64,000 nt of DNA from Hyposmocoma kahamanoa (lineage: Eukaryota > Arthropoda > Insecta > Lepidoptera > Cosmopterigidae), in assembly GCF_003589595.1 (NCBI RefSeq), contig NW_020654810.1, positions 24,200,972 through 24,264,971 on the forward strand, read 5' to 3'. Position numbers and translations under genes: made by a program. Of the stretch, positions 53,198 through 63,521 are shown piece by piece (positions within the stretch are counted from its first letter, which is position 1; each line of letters opens with the position of its first letter). The notes under the pieces are model-generated. The model was given only the letters and a program-made list of their open reading frames with translations. It made no database searches and was not told the DNA's origin.

Positions 53198-53421
53198 TAC
53201 ATTTATTTGTTTACCACAATGACACCACAATTTCGAGTAGTCTTACCTCAGTTGGTCCTGAGAGACTATTGATTTTTTTACCAGAGACCGGATCGAATTG
53301 CATTAAAAAAAGTTTTGTAAAAATTGCCTTTTATCTTACTGACTGTACCATATTTTCAAAATCTGTTAACGCCAATCAAAATACCTTCAAAATTCATGGA
53401 TAGTCTTCTAGAACCGTTTAC

Positions 53422-53840
53422 CTGTGTGACGGTGTGACCTCCTTACACCGTCATCTCACCTATTTGTATCGTATCATTTTTTCTTTTGCTTGTATTTAAA
53501 TTTTAAATTTCAATTGTTCCATCTTCCTTCGCTTTCTCATTTTGCTTCGTACCACGGTCACTCTCTGCTTGACCGCGATAGCGGATAGAACTACTAAATC
53601 ATATTGTCTAATTTTTTATTCTTTTCAAGTTTAATCATAATAACATCAACCAATTTAGGGTTAAGTTAGGGAGTGTTTTTTTATTAATGTACTGTTTTCT
53701 ACCTTTTATTTGTTACAGTTCTTTTTTAACTTTACCTTTTAATTCACGATAAATAAATTTGTGGACCGGAAGTTTCATGTTTTACTGCCGTGATCCTGAT
53801 CACGGTTGTTAGGGTTACAACCCTTTCACCTGTAACTACA
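53422..53840 (+). mobile_element. Element I, variant copy
   Basis: Plus-strand: CTGTGTGACGGTGTGACCTC, ACACCGTCATCTCACC, TATTTAAATTTTAAATTTCA, GTACCACGGTCACTC, then GTGGACCGGAAGTTTCATG and GGTTAGGGTTACAACC-like words at the right, as in 29430-29806 reversed. The right boundary is uncertain. Confidence 0.65.
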
Positions 53841-53954
53841 ACGATTAAGGTAGCTGGCCTTGCTGCCCAGTCTCAAATTTACACCCTGATTTTGATTGAT
53901 TGAGTACCAAATTGTCACCGGCACCTTTACCCTTCAAAACCGAATTTAACAAAT

Positions 53955-54120
53955 GTGCTATTGACATATTTTGTGAAATAATTTCACTACTTTTGCTATA
54001 ATTATTAATACAACCATCGAACACATAGAATCGACCCGGTAGGACTTGAGCCCACCACCATGCTGCACTGTAGCATGGCTCTTACCAACTGAGCTAGAGG
54101 TCAAGTACCGAGCTGTCGAC
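53955..54120 (-). mobile_element. SINE family F
   Basis: Minus strand: CCTCTAGCTCAGTTGGTAAG (A box), GTGGGCTCAAGTCCTACCGG (B box), then the F tail with TATTAATAATTATAGCAAAA, GTAGTGAAATTATTTCACAA. The head could be mistaken for a tRNA gene, but the 3' acceptor strand does not pair with the 5' end. Confidence 0.7.
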
Positions 54121-54322
54121 ATTATTCTGCGTTTTTTGATTTTGGAGGGCAAAGTGTTTTGAAAAAATTTTTCACTGGATGATCTATCCCTGGACTGGCG
54201 GATTTGGAATACCCTTTCAGATCTTTGACCCTTTGTGAAACCTAGATACCAAACTATTGTAATCAGAACGTGGTTACAGAAAGAAACAATTATTATATTA
54301 TAAATAACGCTTTCATTTACAG

Positions 54323-54460
54323 ACCTTTGCCATTAAACCAAGGCTGATAATCTACGACTGCGACTTCCTCAGCGAGAAAAACAAAAAAAAACATAGCCGC
54401 GTTTTGTCTAACAATAGAGAATGTGGATTTCGCAAAACTGAAGTCGTACACTTAGCACGG
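54323..54460 (+). CDS. Candidate exon, unidentified
   Basis: 138 bases (46 codons, no stop) between CTTTCATTTACAG (good acceptor) and GTAAAATA (acceptable donor). The translation begins TFAIKPRLIIYDCDFLSEKN and ends GFRKTEVVHLAR. The first 20 residues look protein-like; the middle is lysine-rich from an A run, which weakens the case. On the other strand a shorter exon-like block (EVAVVDYQPWF) also has splice-like borders, so strand is uncertain. No family recognised, and it is not part of any catalogued repeat. Confidence 0.25.
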
Positions 54461-55100
54461 GTAAAATATTGCTTTGTTACTAATGCATACGTGAGTACAC
54501 TTGCTGGCAGAATTAGCGGGGCGGTCTTATTTTTGGCAAAGGGTTTAATCTTTGCATTATCAAAAAATTCTTGCTATGCTATGGCAATTACCTTTATTTT
54601 TACACAATGCAGCATCCGCAACTAATGCAATTAAATATTTTAAAATTATCCAAAAATAAAATTGTGTCGAAAACTCGTGCGCATGCCGCCATCTAGCGCC
54701 GATAGAAGCTAAGTATTTTAAATGGTTTATCATGTCGCTCTATTTCTTTTTTTATTTCAATATTTTGTAATTCTTGTAATTTGTAGGATACCTATATTTA
54801 TATTCTTTAATATTATTAATGTTAAAACTTAACATCAATACTAAAAACATATATTGTAAGTAAAACAAGCCATTAATGTCTAAAAGCGATAACGTTACCT
54901 ATATCATACTGTATCATAGTACAGGTTCCGTTCTTTCACAATGGCCTGACATATTGAAAGTTAAGCTCTTACGAGTACCTATATAGCCTAGCTTTAGTGA
55001 AATGAGAATGCAGAAGGCTCGGTCTACAAGATTTATTGCAAGAAATGTTAAAAGGGGAAACGAAAATGCTCTAACGAATGAAATAATATAAAGAAAAGGC
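54461..55100. other. Unassigned sequence
   Basis: AT-rich; no gene or catalogued repeat recognised. Confidence 0.35.
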
Positions 55101-55104
55101 AGTA

Positions 55105-55302
55105 GAGCTCTTTTAGAAAAAGTTCATCCGGGGAATTACTGCCATTTTCGCCGCCAAGCAGTAATATGGGTATTACTGTATTCCAGTTTGGAAGGGTGCT
55201 GGCGAAATTATAGGTACTTGAGACTTGGCAACTTAAATCTCAGGGTGGCGGGCGCAGTGGCAGTGCCCTAAGATTTTTGCGATGTTAAGATCTAAGTGGC
55301 TA
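55105..55302 (+). mobile_element. LINE-tail family B
   Basis: Plus-strand: AAGTTCATCCGGGGAATTAC, TTTTCGCCGCCAAGCAGTAA, GGAAGGGTGCTGGCGAAATT, GGGCGCAGTGGCAGTGCCC. The 3' terminal part is missing. Confidence 0.85.
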
Positions 55303-55682
55303 TCCATATATATATAACTATATAATTTGAATACTAGTCGACGTGAAGTTTAACAAAATGAAGGAGATTTGTGACTTATGAACACGTCCTTTTGTGCCAA
55401 GAATTTTGATGGTGACGGTGGATAGAACAAACGTAAGAATAGTGAAAGAAAAGGAATTCGAGTACGATTCAAAATTTCAAACATATGGTGTTCAAGAACC
55501 AGATAAGAGTATGATCAAAAGAGACTATGAAGGAGCTCAGCACCATCACACCGCCATAGAGATCAGTGGATATAAATGGTTATGAACGAAACCAACCTTG
55601 ACCTAGCACAGTTAAATACTAAAACCTGCTAAACCTAGTTAGTCCTCACTGAGAACATCCTGGCCTTATCGCACCTCACATG
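55303..55682. other. Unassigned, with a short unidentified open frame
   Basis: A 63-codon plus-strand frame ends at 55585 (VRIVKEKEFEYDSKFQTYGV, EPDKSMIKRDYEGAQHHH). Composition is protein-like but I recognise no domain, and no splice sites are evident. Confidence 0.3.
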
Positions 55683-55778
55683 GAAGAATGGCATAAGTGG
55701 AGTTACTTTTAGAGTTATTTTTCTGTATCTAATGGAGCAATAAACGTTTTTAACGTAACTCCACTAATACCGTTCTTC
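55683..55778. mobile_element. 96-bp inverted-repeat MITE
   Basis: GAAGAATGGCATAAGTGGAG followed by TTAC at the left, and the complement of GAAGAACGGTATTAGTGGAG with TTAC at the right: 24-base ends with three mismatches. No clear flanking duplication. Confidence 0.6.
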
Positions 55779-55827
55779 AGTGTGTATAACTAATGACAAT
55801 TATTTAACCTCTAATGAATTTTCCTTA

Positions 55828-56275
55828 GCGTTTCGATCTTTGCTATAATAATTATAACAAACTAGTTAAAACAAATGTTGAATGTCATAGTGGTAAAACA
55901 TCGTCGCATTCAATAAACTTAAAAATTACAATTATTAAAGCGACATCTCTAGTCAGCGATGGTAGCTGTAAAGGTAAAATAAATTTATAGGTGTAATAAA
56001 TATTTCACAGATGGCGCCATGGCAAACAAAAAGTCGTTAAAAACAAAGATCTGTTACAAATACCAAGAAAAAAGTCTGCTGGTTCGTTCCGTAGCTCAAT
56101 TGGCAGAGGATCTGGCACGAATTGTCTAGGGTGCTGGTTTGAATTCAGCCGGATCGAATGAATTTTCCGCAGTGTTTCGATATTTGTTATAATAATTATA
56201 ACATGCTAGTGGAGTAATTTCACAAAAAAATAGTTGAATATCATGATGGTAAAATATTCAATGGATTATACTGTC
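55828..56275 (+). mobile_element. SINE family F, tail-head-tail array
   Basis: A first F tail (TTTCGATCTTTGCTATAATA, ACAAACTAGTTAAAACAAAT), the link GCGACATCTCTAGTCAGCGA with GGTAGCTGTAAAGG and CACAGATGGCGCC, then a head (GTTCCGTAGCTCAATTGGCA, GCTGGTTTGAATTCAGCC), then a second tail (TTTCGATATTTGTTATAATA, CTAGTGGAGTAATTTCAC). The two tails are diverged copies of the same sequence. Confidence 0.75.
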
Positions 56276-57189
56276 ATTTATTTTCTATCTTACTATGGCA
56301 ATGCCGTTTGCAATTCAACGGCGTTTTGAAGAAATCCATTATAAAATCCAACATAAATGTTATTAAACAGCTAAAACGCTGCAACACTACTGGCGACAGA
56401 CAAAGATTTATGCTTGCGTTAGTTTAATTGTTATATTCACACAATAATTTCCAGTTGTAGCTAAATTGCAATTCCTTTCACCATATATCATTTCTCGCAC
56501 TCGGAATAGACGACACGGAAAACAATAAATGTCTTGGACGTACATAGTTGAAACAAAGTTGGAACGTGTTGAGAAATAGAGCATGTAAATTGCTATGGAC
56601 AGGCGTTGTGAAAGTAATGATTTCAACTGTACTGATCCCTTGTGGATTCGATTGCCGTATCAAAAACGAACAAAAACGAAAATTAATTATAACATCTCTG
56701 GAAGTTTTTGTAAAAAAACCTTAAAGACCTTATAAGACAGGAAGTAAATATATATTATTAATAAAACAAATATGGTGAAGACCTAATTAGTTTAGCGTCG
56801 TCGTCATCATCACTCGAGAATTTTCCGATCTTATCGGTAATCTTGGAATATAGTGCACCAATTATTTCTGCCTCTTTCTTCCAACATCTACTTGAACATT
56901 GTTTTATAACGAAAAATAATTGAAAAAAATTCAGATTCATCAATATTTCACGACTCAAACAAAACGTCGAATTTTTCTACGTTCACTTATTTTGGTACGC
57001 AAGTGTACTGTTAGTGTTTACATGTTTTTACGTAAAACGGTTTCTGTGTCCATCTGGGAAGAGATTTGTGTGTGTTTTCCGGCGTAATGCATCTCACGGG
57101 AGCCTTGTGGTATTGTACAAACGTTTTCTCTTTATTGAACGTACATCACTTATAGTAATGTACTATATATACGTGGGAAAGGTATATTT
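56276..57189. other. Unassigned sequence
   Basis: No catalogued repeat. Minus-strand 56758-56958 reads WKKEAEIIGALYSKITDKIG, then an aspartate run (microsatellite-like GTCGTCGTC). Not called as a gene. Confidence 0.35.
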
Positions 57190-57250
57190 AGTAGCAGTAG
57201 ACCGCCTTGTGAGAGAGTCCATCCAGGGAAGTAGTGCCACTTTACTTATA
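57190..57250 (+). mobile_element. LINE-tail family B, 5' fragment only
   Basis: TAGTAGCAGTAGACCGCCTT, GTGAGAGAGTCCATCCAGGG and AGTGCCACTTTACTTAT: the family's 5'-most words without its tail, joined to an inverted family D end. Confidence 0.7.
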
Positions 57251-57850
57251 TCATACGTAAAATTTTTACTACGCTGTTCACTATGTTGACCTCCCTGAGA
57301 AGAACGAGTAAGAAACTATAGGGAATGCTCTTTTCAAATAAACTCAAATGCAATAGAATACATTTTGGATCATATTTGTGTGGAATAGACTAGACTCGTG
57401 TTGTCTTTCCATACATCTTTATTTAACATGTAGTATACAATTTTGTTATATGACTTTTCAATTAAAATACTTTTAAATGTAACTTAAACTTAGGGCATTG
57501 CAATCTTAATATATGCTCCGGAATCTTATCGTAAAAACGTATACAGTTCCCCATAAAAGAATCGTCTACCTTAGTTGAACGAAATCGTAGTACCAAGATT
57601 TTGGACTTACAAAATATTTGAGTAAATGTATTGTGATGCCTCAGACATGATACCAGTCCCCTTAAACTTATATCTGAGAGAAATCAGAGAACCTAAACGG
57701 TACACACAACGAATCGCACGTTATTGCAACACAAATATGGTTTGTATATATTGTACAGCCGCTTTACCCCACATGAGAATCCCGTTAGGATATTAGACTA
57801 TGGAAGTACCTAAAGTAAACTAGTCTAGCAGTAGCAACATCGGTAAGCTC
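57249..57850 (-). pseudogene. LINE family D, 3' end and ORF2 C-terminus
   Basis: On plus the order is: 3' untranslated region inverted (CTCCCTGAGAAGAACGAG, AGGGAATGCTCTTTTCAAAT), C-terminal block (TTCCCCATAAAAGAATCGTC), then complement of VYFRYFHSLIS and RFSDFSQI at 57650-57830, which matches the SYGILMWG and GSRVSL region at 25.5 kb. Stops and a deletion break the frame. Confidence 0.78.
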
Positions 57851-57927
57851 ACGTATTCTACGAACTGTGTATGTGCAGCAGAACTTAATTTGCTGGCCAA
57901 GGAAGACATATGTGGAAACCTTTGAAG

Positions 57928-58092
57928 TTTGAGCATTACTACATTCAGGTTTGGAAGGATAAGTGTGTTGGTAAAATTACAGGCACATGGGACTTGCTTA
58001 TGTCTCAGGGTGACGGGGATACTGGCAGTGCCCCTAAGATCTCTTCGATTTAAAGCTCTGAGTGACACTGTAACTGCTATCAGACGCTTACC
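57928..58092 (+). mobile_element. LINE-tail family B
   Basis: Plus-strand: GAGCATTACTACATTCAGGT, GGTAAAATTACAGGCACATG, CTTATGTCTCAGGGTGACGG and CCCCTAAGATCTCTTCGATT to AGACGCTTACC. Confidence 0.87.
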
Positions 58093-58449
58093 AAAGTTAA
58101 AAGCTCGATACAAGAACATTTTCACACGTTTTAAATTCGTCTGCCTATACGCAAGTTTCTAATTATTATGTATAAATGTGAGAAGTAGGTCATAAGTCTT
58201 GGAGCCCTGCAAGTAATGGCCAGGGGTTGTGTGCAAATCTTTTCAACGCCGTTAATGCCGTTTGAAACGATCCCAGGGCGACGAAAACGACCGGAAGCAT
58301 TATATTTCATCTCTCGAATGTAGTTTGATGTATAGAAATTCAATACGCTGTCGGAATTTAATATCGCAATGAAATGAAAATCTTTATTTGCAACAGCAAA
58401 GATCTTAAAATACAATATAAGGGCAAAATGTATATATGTGATATGCAAC

Positions 58450-59230
58450 ACACAGCCGGGGTAGCCTAATGGTTTCATTTACCGCCTCGCAATCAGAGGG
58501 CGCAGGTTCGAATTAGGGCTTGCACCTCTGAGTTTATGTGTGAAATTTTATTTGACCATCAAGCGGCCTCTACTCCATCCCTCATCGGTATATAACCGAT
58601 GACGGCCTCCTGCATATCTCTCCATTTACGTCACGTCCGTGCCACATGCATCCCGTTGCGACTCGCGAAAATTTTAACGTAATCCACCCAACGAAGCGGC
58701 GGATGACCTCTGCCGTACGTGTTGGTCCATGATCCTTGTCCACCGATCTGGATCCATCCTAGCTATATGTCTTGTCCATTTCCATTTCATCGTATCAATT
58801 TTGTGTCCCAGACGTCCCAGATTTTGGTTATCCCTCAAATACGCTCATTCAGTATCCAATCGAGGAAAGTTATTCCTAACATTGCTCTTTCCATTGCCCT
58901 CTGTACGACTCGTAAGTTCTTCGTAAGTATTAGCATGATATACTGGTTGAAGATCTTAGTTTTTAGCTACTGCGGTATGCGTTTGGATCGCAATATTTTC
59001 TCGATGGCCACAAAAGCTGACCAAGCCTATGCTATGCGCCTATCGACGTTCACAGCCTTATTTGACCAAACTATAAGTTTTTCGGTGAAGGAATGAACCA
59101 TTAGGAAACCTGCACACATCTGCACAACTTAATGATGTGTGTGACGTTCCCAATCCGTATTGGGCCCATGTGGAAACTACAGCCAAGCTCTCCCACTGAA
59201 AGAGATATGTGCCCAGGCAGTCGGAATACA
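58450..59230 (+). mobile_element. SINE family L interrupted by an RTE LINE
   Basis: Head: GCCGGGGTAGCCTAATGG (A box), GCGCAGGTTCGAATTAGGGC (B box), CTTGCACCTCTGAG. After the insertion it resumes with TTTTTCGGTGAAGG, AGGAAACCTGCACACATCTG, CCCAATCCGTATTGGGCCC and CTCTCCCACTGAAAGAG. Without the 499-base insert the SINE is about 280 bp, the expected size for a tRNA-type SINE. Confidence 0.75.
58559..59057 (-). pseudogene. RTE-type LINE ORF2 C-terminal fragment, inserted with target duplication
   Basis: Minus-strand frames read VVQRAMERAMLGITF, TKIWDVWDTKLI, GRGHPPLRWVDYVK and KWRDMQEAVIGYIP. These follow the RTE order RAMERAMLG, I-R-x-x-T-K, G-R-P-x-x-R-W-x-D, W-x-x-x-x-EAY. TTATTTGACCA occurs at 58548-58558 and again at 59058-59068, a perfect 11-bp target duplication. 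The copy is 5'-truncated and broken. Confidence 0.72.
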
Positions 59231-59419
59231 CAGAGTTGTTTGTAAAACAGTAACCTCGCAAAACCATATTACTAACATCATGAACAACAACTTTTGTTCC
59301 ACGGCTTTTAACAATTCATCAAATTTTACTAACGTACAAAAATTAAAAATATTGAAATAGATCGCTCGAAATGATGACAACCCTGTGCAAAACACTGGAG
59401 CGCGGGTGGACGCTTGCAC

Positions 59420-59460
59420 GTTTGAACTTACTAACTATATGTTAGTTAGTAAGTTCAAAC
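59420..59460. repeat. Perfect 18-bp inverted repeat, 5-base loop
   Basis: GTTTGAACTTACTAACTA, loop tatgt, exact complement. With one mismatch the arms extend to GCA and TGC on the outside. Confidence 0.98.
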
Positions 59461-59479
59461 ATGCAATTTAAGTGTCTTT

Positions 59480-59632
59480 TAACCGACTTCAAAAAAGAGG
59501 GAGGTTCCCAATTTGACCGTATTCTTTTTTTGGCGTATACGTTATGCGATTGCGATGATTCTTTTTTATAGAACCTCAATATTGGTGCCATTTAAATTTG
59601 AAAAAACTATTCCACGTGTAAGAGTGGCAGAC
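59480..59632 (+). mobile_element. Repeat family E, 5' piece
   Basis: TTAACCGACTTCAAAAAAGA, GGGAGGTTCCCAATTTGACC and GATGATTCTTTTTTATAG. Beyond about 59632 it stops matching. Confidence 0.75.
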
Positions 59633-59639
59633 TACCCCT

Positions 59640-60284
59640 AGTCTGCCAGTCTGAATACGGTTTATTGGATTTTACAAAATAATTTGAATAGTTACAAATT
59701 TAAAAAAGCTATTCATGTAAATGTCTAAAACTAGTCTGAATTTAATACACATTTTATTATACATCTTGTACATTGTGTGGATTGAGCTTGAGATTTGAAA
59801 TAAAATATAGAACTCCATGCATTCAATCCAACCAGCAAACCACACAAACGTACGATATAAAAACTCTAGCAAGAAGCAGTAAGTGTGGTACGGTTACTTG
59901 CAATTGTATCGGACCAGAAGAGACGACCGTGCGATCCAATAAAGCGACACGATCGGATGTTTCGCTCGGGGTAATGCGTTTTACTATTTGCAGAGACCAT
60001 TTTTAGGGTTTTTGCTCCCTGAATCGGCGCATATTTTTACATGGCAAAATAGGCAAGATGTTGGAAAAGTGATTTCCTTTCTAATATATTTACTGGGATG
60101 TAGGTAAAACCCGACAAGTAACATACATAGACATTGACATAATGGAGCTCTTCCAGGAATATAAAGAAGACAAGGAGTTTGCTTGAGCAATAATAACGTT
60201 GCGAAGTTTGTGTGGGGTAGATCTTGTAAACAGCTAGAAAAACAGTGTAATAAGAGAGAGCTTTTTAGTTTATAACAAGGTAAC
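59640..60284. other. Unassigned sequence
   Basis: No gene or catalogued repeat recognised; several short frames on both strands lack domains. Confidence 0.35.
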
Positions 60285-60757
60285 ATTAAATATACATAAT
60301 TTCATTAAGAAAGAAGATATCCATAATATTAACCTTAGAACTAAGTCCAAACTCATGGTACTACGATTAACTAAGGTAAACGATTTTTTTGTCACCATAA
60401 ACTAGTGTATACGTTTTTACAATAAGATTCCGGAGAATATATTAACATTATCATTTCCTAAGTTTAATACTTGCATTAAAAGTATTTTAATTGAAAAGTC
60501 ATATTACAAAATTGAAGAGTATGTTTTAGATAAAGAAATATGGAAAGACAACAAGAGTCTAGATTCCACACAATTATGATTCAAAGTATATTCATAGCAT
60601 TTAAGTTTATTTGAAAAGAGCAATCCCTAGAGTTTTTGGCTCATTATTCTTAGGGAGGTTAGCGTAGTGAACGAGCGGTAGCTTAAAAAGTAGCTTAAAA
60701 ATGACGACTTCAAGTGTAAAAATGTTACCTATGGAATAAATGATTGTTTGATTTTGA
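60285..60757 (+). mobile_element. LINE family D, 3' end
   Basis: TTTCATTAAGAAAGAAGATA, CTAAGTCCAAACTCATGGTA (ORF2 C-terminal block), GAGCAATCCCTAGAGTTTTT, GTGAACGAGCGGTAGC. TAAAAAGTAGCTTAAAAA is a small duplication; the end is a degenerate TTTGATTTTGAC. Confidence 0.82.
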
Positions 60758-60809
60758 CTTAGATTAAAAAAATACTCGAGGTAAAACAGTGTACTCCAAA
60801 AAATGAATA

Positions 60810-60943
60810 AGAAACTATAATAATGCACACACTTATACACATAAACAAGTTCAAAATGCAACATACAAATTTTTCTCCCGAGATTCGAATACGGAATCTC
60901 TGCGTGGCAGACAACATGGTAACCGTTTTGCAACGGAAGCAGA
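60810..60943 (-). mobile_element. SINE family C, degenerate
   Basis: Minus strand: CTTCCGTTGCAAAACGGTTA, CCATGTTGTCTGCCACGC, GAGATTCCGTATTCGAATCT. Both promoter boxes carry substitutions and the body is shortened. Confidence 0.7.
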
Positions 60944-60971
60944 TAATAAAATCAATAAAGGGTTAGAGTTT

Positions 60972-61165
60972 TTTTATGATACCAAGGGACGGGATGAAGA
61001 AATCGAGCGCCTCGTAAGAAGCGACACGCCTTACAGCTTTAAATCATAAATTGACAAATTTCATATGTCCGTACTAATATCACAAGCATCCATACCATTC
61101 AAAACCGGTACGCGTCTCACATTACTGCTTGGCGGCAGAAATAGGTAGTACTTCCCTTATCAAAC
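60972..61165 (-). mobile_element. LINE-tail family B, shortened
   Basis: Minus-strand: TATGATACCAAGGGACGGGA, GTAAGAAGCGACACGCC, CATTCAAAACCGGTACG, CTGCTTGGCGGCAGAAATAG. The central GACGGGCGCAGTG part is deleted. Confidence 0.82.
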
Positions 61166-61296
61166 TGTTTTCCTGGAATATTGTTTTAGGTACAATTCCC
61201 AATAAACTATTTGTGTATCTTCACTTATGACTCACTGTACAAAAGTCGTTCTTCATTAAAATAAAGCCTAAATATTGGAGAACGTCACATTTCGTT

Positions 61297-61490
61297 GCTC
61301 TGATCCCAAAGTAAGTAGCTAAAGGACTTGTCTTATGGAAATACGAAACAACGACGGTACTACAAACACCCAGACCTGAGAGAATAGAGAGTTTTCTACA
61401 TGACCCGGCCCTGTGATCGAACCCGGGACCTCAGAGATGGCGAGATTGTCTAAAAACCGGTGTTCAAGCCACTCGGTCAGGCTGTCGCAA
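61297..61490 (-). mobile_element. tRNA-derived SINE family M
   Basis: Minus strand: GACCGAGTGGCTTGAACACC (A-box region), GTCCCGGGTTCGATCACAGG (B box), and the tail CATAAGACAAGTCCTTTAGC, TACTTACTTTGGGATCAG-like words shared with 37667-37863. Confidence 0.75.
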
Positions 61491-61904
61491 ATGCCAAAAA
61501 AGTTAGATAAAAACACTAACTCAATAATTCTAACGAGAATGGCATATATAAATGTTAAAACCAAGAAAACTCTCTCAACTTCTTAAATCAAGTTTGCCAC
61601 TTAAAATTCATCGAAGTGTAAAACTAGTTAACGAAACAAACTGTTGGTTAACGAAGCGCAGTTACTTATCAAGTGCAGTTAGCGTACGGAGAGTTAGCGC
61701 TTTCATTATAACCATAGAGCCGCCTGGCGAAACTAGGACGTTAGCTCAACTTCGCGGTTATGTAATATTATCATTTTGAAATTGGTTTTAATTTTTTGTG
61801 TCCGTGAGTTTGAAATTTGATTCCAGTTAAGATAAGGATAACTTTACATTTGGAAATATCTTGATTGTATGAGGTTGTTGCCTAAAGATCAATTAGAATT
61901 GATA

Positions 61905-62215
61905 TAACTTCCGACTGGATTCAAACCAGTGTCTTCAGCATATCACGCTGGCGCTCTTCCAGCTGAGCTACGGAATAAACCACCTTGGCTTTATGCAGAT
62001 TGTTGTTTTTGGTTTTTAACGACTTTTTGCCGTTGCGCCATCTGTGAAAAATGTATAAAAACTTTTCTTTACTTAGCCTGGTACCAGTTGCTGACTACAG
62101 ATGTCGCTTTAATAATTGTAATATGAAGTTTATTGAATATCACAATGTTTTACTACCATGATATTCAATTATTTTTTTGCGTATTTACTCCATTAATTTG
62201 TTATAAATATTAATA
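61905..62215 (-). mobile_element. SINE family F
   Basis: Minus strand: tail (AATTAATGGAGTAAATACGC, ATCATGGTAGTAAAACATTG), link (AAAGCGACATCTGTAGTCAG, CACAGATGGCGCAACGGC), head (TTCCGTAGCTCAGCTGGAAG, CACTGGTTTGAATCCAGTCG). The head has good A and B boxes. Confidence 0.78.
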
Positions 62216-62730
62216 CAAAGATACAGATACAATTAAAAGCATGCAATAAATACACGGCCAAGCCATTTTAAAATGAACGCTAGACACGTCTGAATGTGCA
62301 AGGGTCATCTCGGCATTGTTCTTCTTTTCTATAATGCACCTGTCTTGTTTCGTAAAAGGAATAAAATTTCTTGAGAAGCGCGTCTGCTTGTTCATTGAAG
62401 CGTGTGCCAAGTCTGACGTGAAATAGGGAATGTTTGGTGACGCAGAAGAAGCATGAAAATAGAACAGAGAATGCTGCACAGGATGTTTTTAAAGTATTGT
62501 AATAACAGAGCGTTGTGATATGAAAGTGTGTGGGAAAGGCCCGACCACATTAAAGGGTAAACAGTAACAAGGAGAAATGAAGGAAGACTGGTGCGTATGG
62601 TGGACGCGAAATATATATTTCAGGAGTGTAGGGGGACATTATAGAGGGACTAAGAACAAGAAATTTCGCCTGTGGACTCTAGGGATTTCACCAAGTCGCA
62701 GGGTTGGTGGTAACCACTCACTGTTTTACA
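62216..62730. other. Unassigned sequence
   Basis: No gene or catalogued repeat recognised. A short minus-strand B scrap lies at about 62735-62772. Confidence 0.35.
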
Positions 62731-62799
62731 TCTGAAAGATCTCAAGATCACTACCACTATCCCCGCACCCTAGTAAGTAGTTCAGTGGCAATAGAGCTC

Positions 62800-63060
62800 A
62801 GAGAGTTCGTCCAGGGAAGTAATACCATCTTACCTATTTCTGTCACCAAGTAATAATGTGAGCATTACAGCGTTCCTGTTTGAAGGGGTGCGGTGAAATT
62901 ACGGCACATGGGTCTCGTCAGCTTATGTCTCAAGGTGACGGGCGCAGTGGAAGTGCCCCTGAGTCATTGTGATTTAAAACTCTGAGTGGTACTGCAACTG
63001 TTCTTCAGGCTGCTGCATCTGGTGCTGCAACTGCATCAGGCTCACGACTTGTTGTAAAAA
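62800..63060 (+). mobile_element. LINE-tail family B
   Basis: Plus-strand: GAGAGTTCGTCCAGGGAAGT, TTTCTGTCACCAAGTAATAA, CAGCGTTCCTGTTTGAAGGG, TGACGGGCGCAGTGGAAGTG, CTCTGAGTGGTACTGCAACT. Near the end CTGCTGCATC and GTGCTGCAACTGCATC form a small local tandem. Confidence 0.88.
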
Positions 63061-63249
63061 ATAAATTTAAACAATTTTAAGTGTAATTTTGAATTTGCAA
63101 AAAATATTGTGAATTGAGTTTTGCCGTTATGTATCATATTTCATCGAGAAAAAAATCTATGACCCGTTAATATGTCACATCCAAATAGAAGCGGTACGTT
63201 TCAACGCAATGTGTACTATCGTCCTTTGTAAACAGTTCATGCGCTCTAC

Positions 63250-63270
63250 AAACACGCTTATAGCGTGTTT
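63250..63270. repeat. 9-bp inverted repeat, 3-base loop
   Basis: AAACACGCT, loop tat, complement AGCGTGTTT. Confidence 0.85.
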
Positions 63271-63521
63271 AAAGTACACCCGTATACATACTGAGAGTGT
63301 TTTCTCATGCCAGAGGAAATATATTTGCTTTATTAGGAGAAAATTTGAGCAAGGCAATGTTAAATACATTTATAGATGATCGTTTATTGATTAATGCTAT
63401 TTATTTGTTAAAAAAAGAGTTCATGTAGCTCAGTAGAAAAATGATTTCTTCTCAGATCTGGTTTTTACCGTTAAAATCCCTATGATGGTCGCAAATAAAT
63501 ATTTCTAAGTCTATCGATCTT

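Noticed and set aside
58719..59096. 125-codon plus-strand frame
   Set aside because: Antisense of the RTE LINE fragment read on the minus strand.
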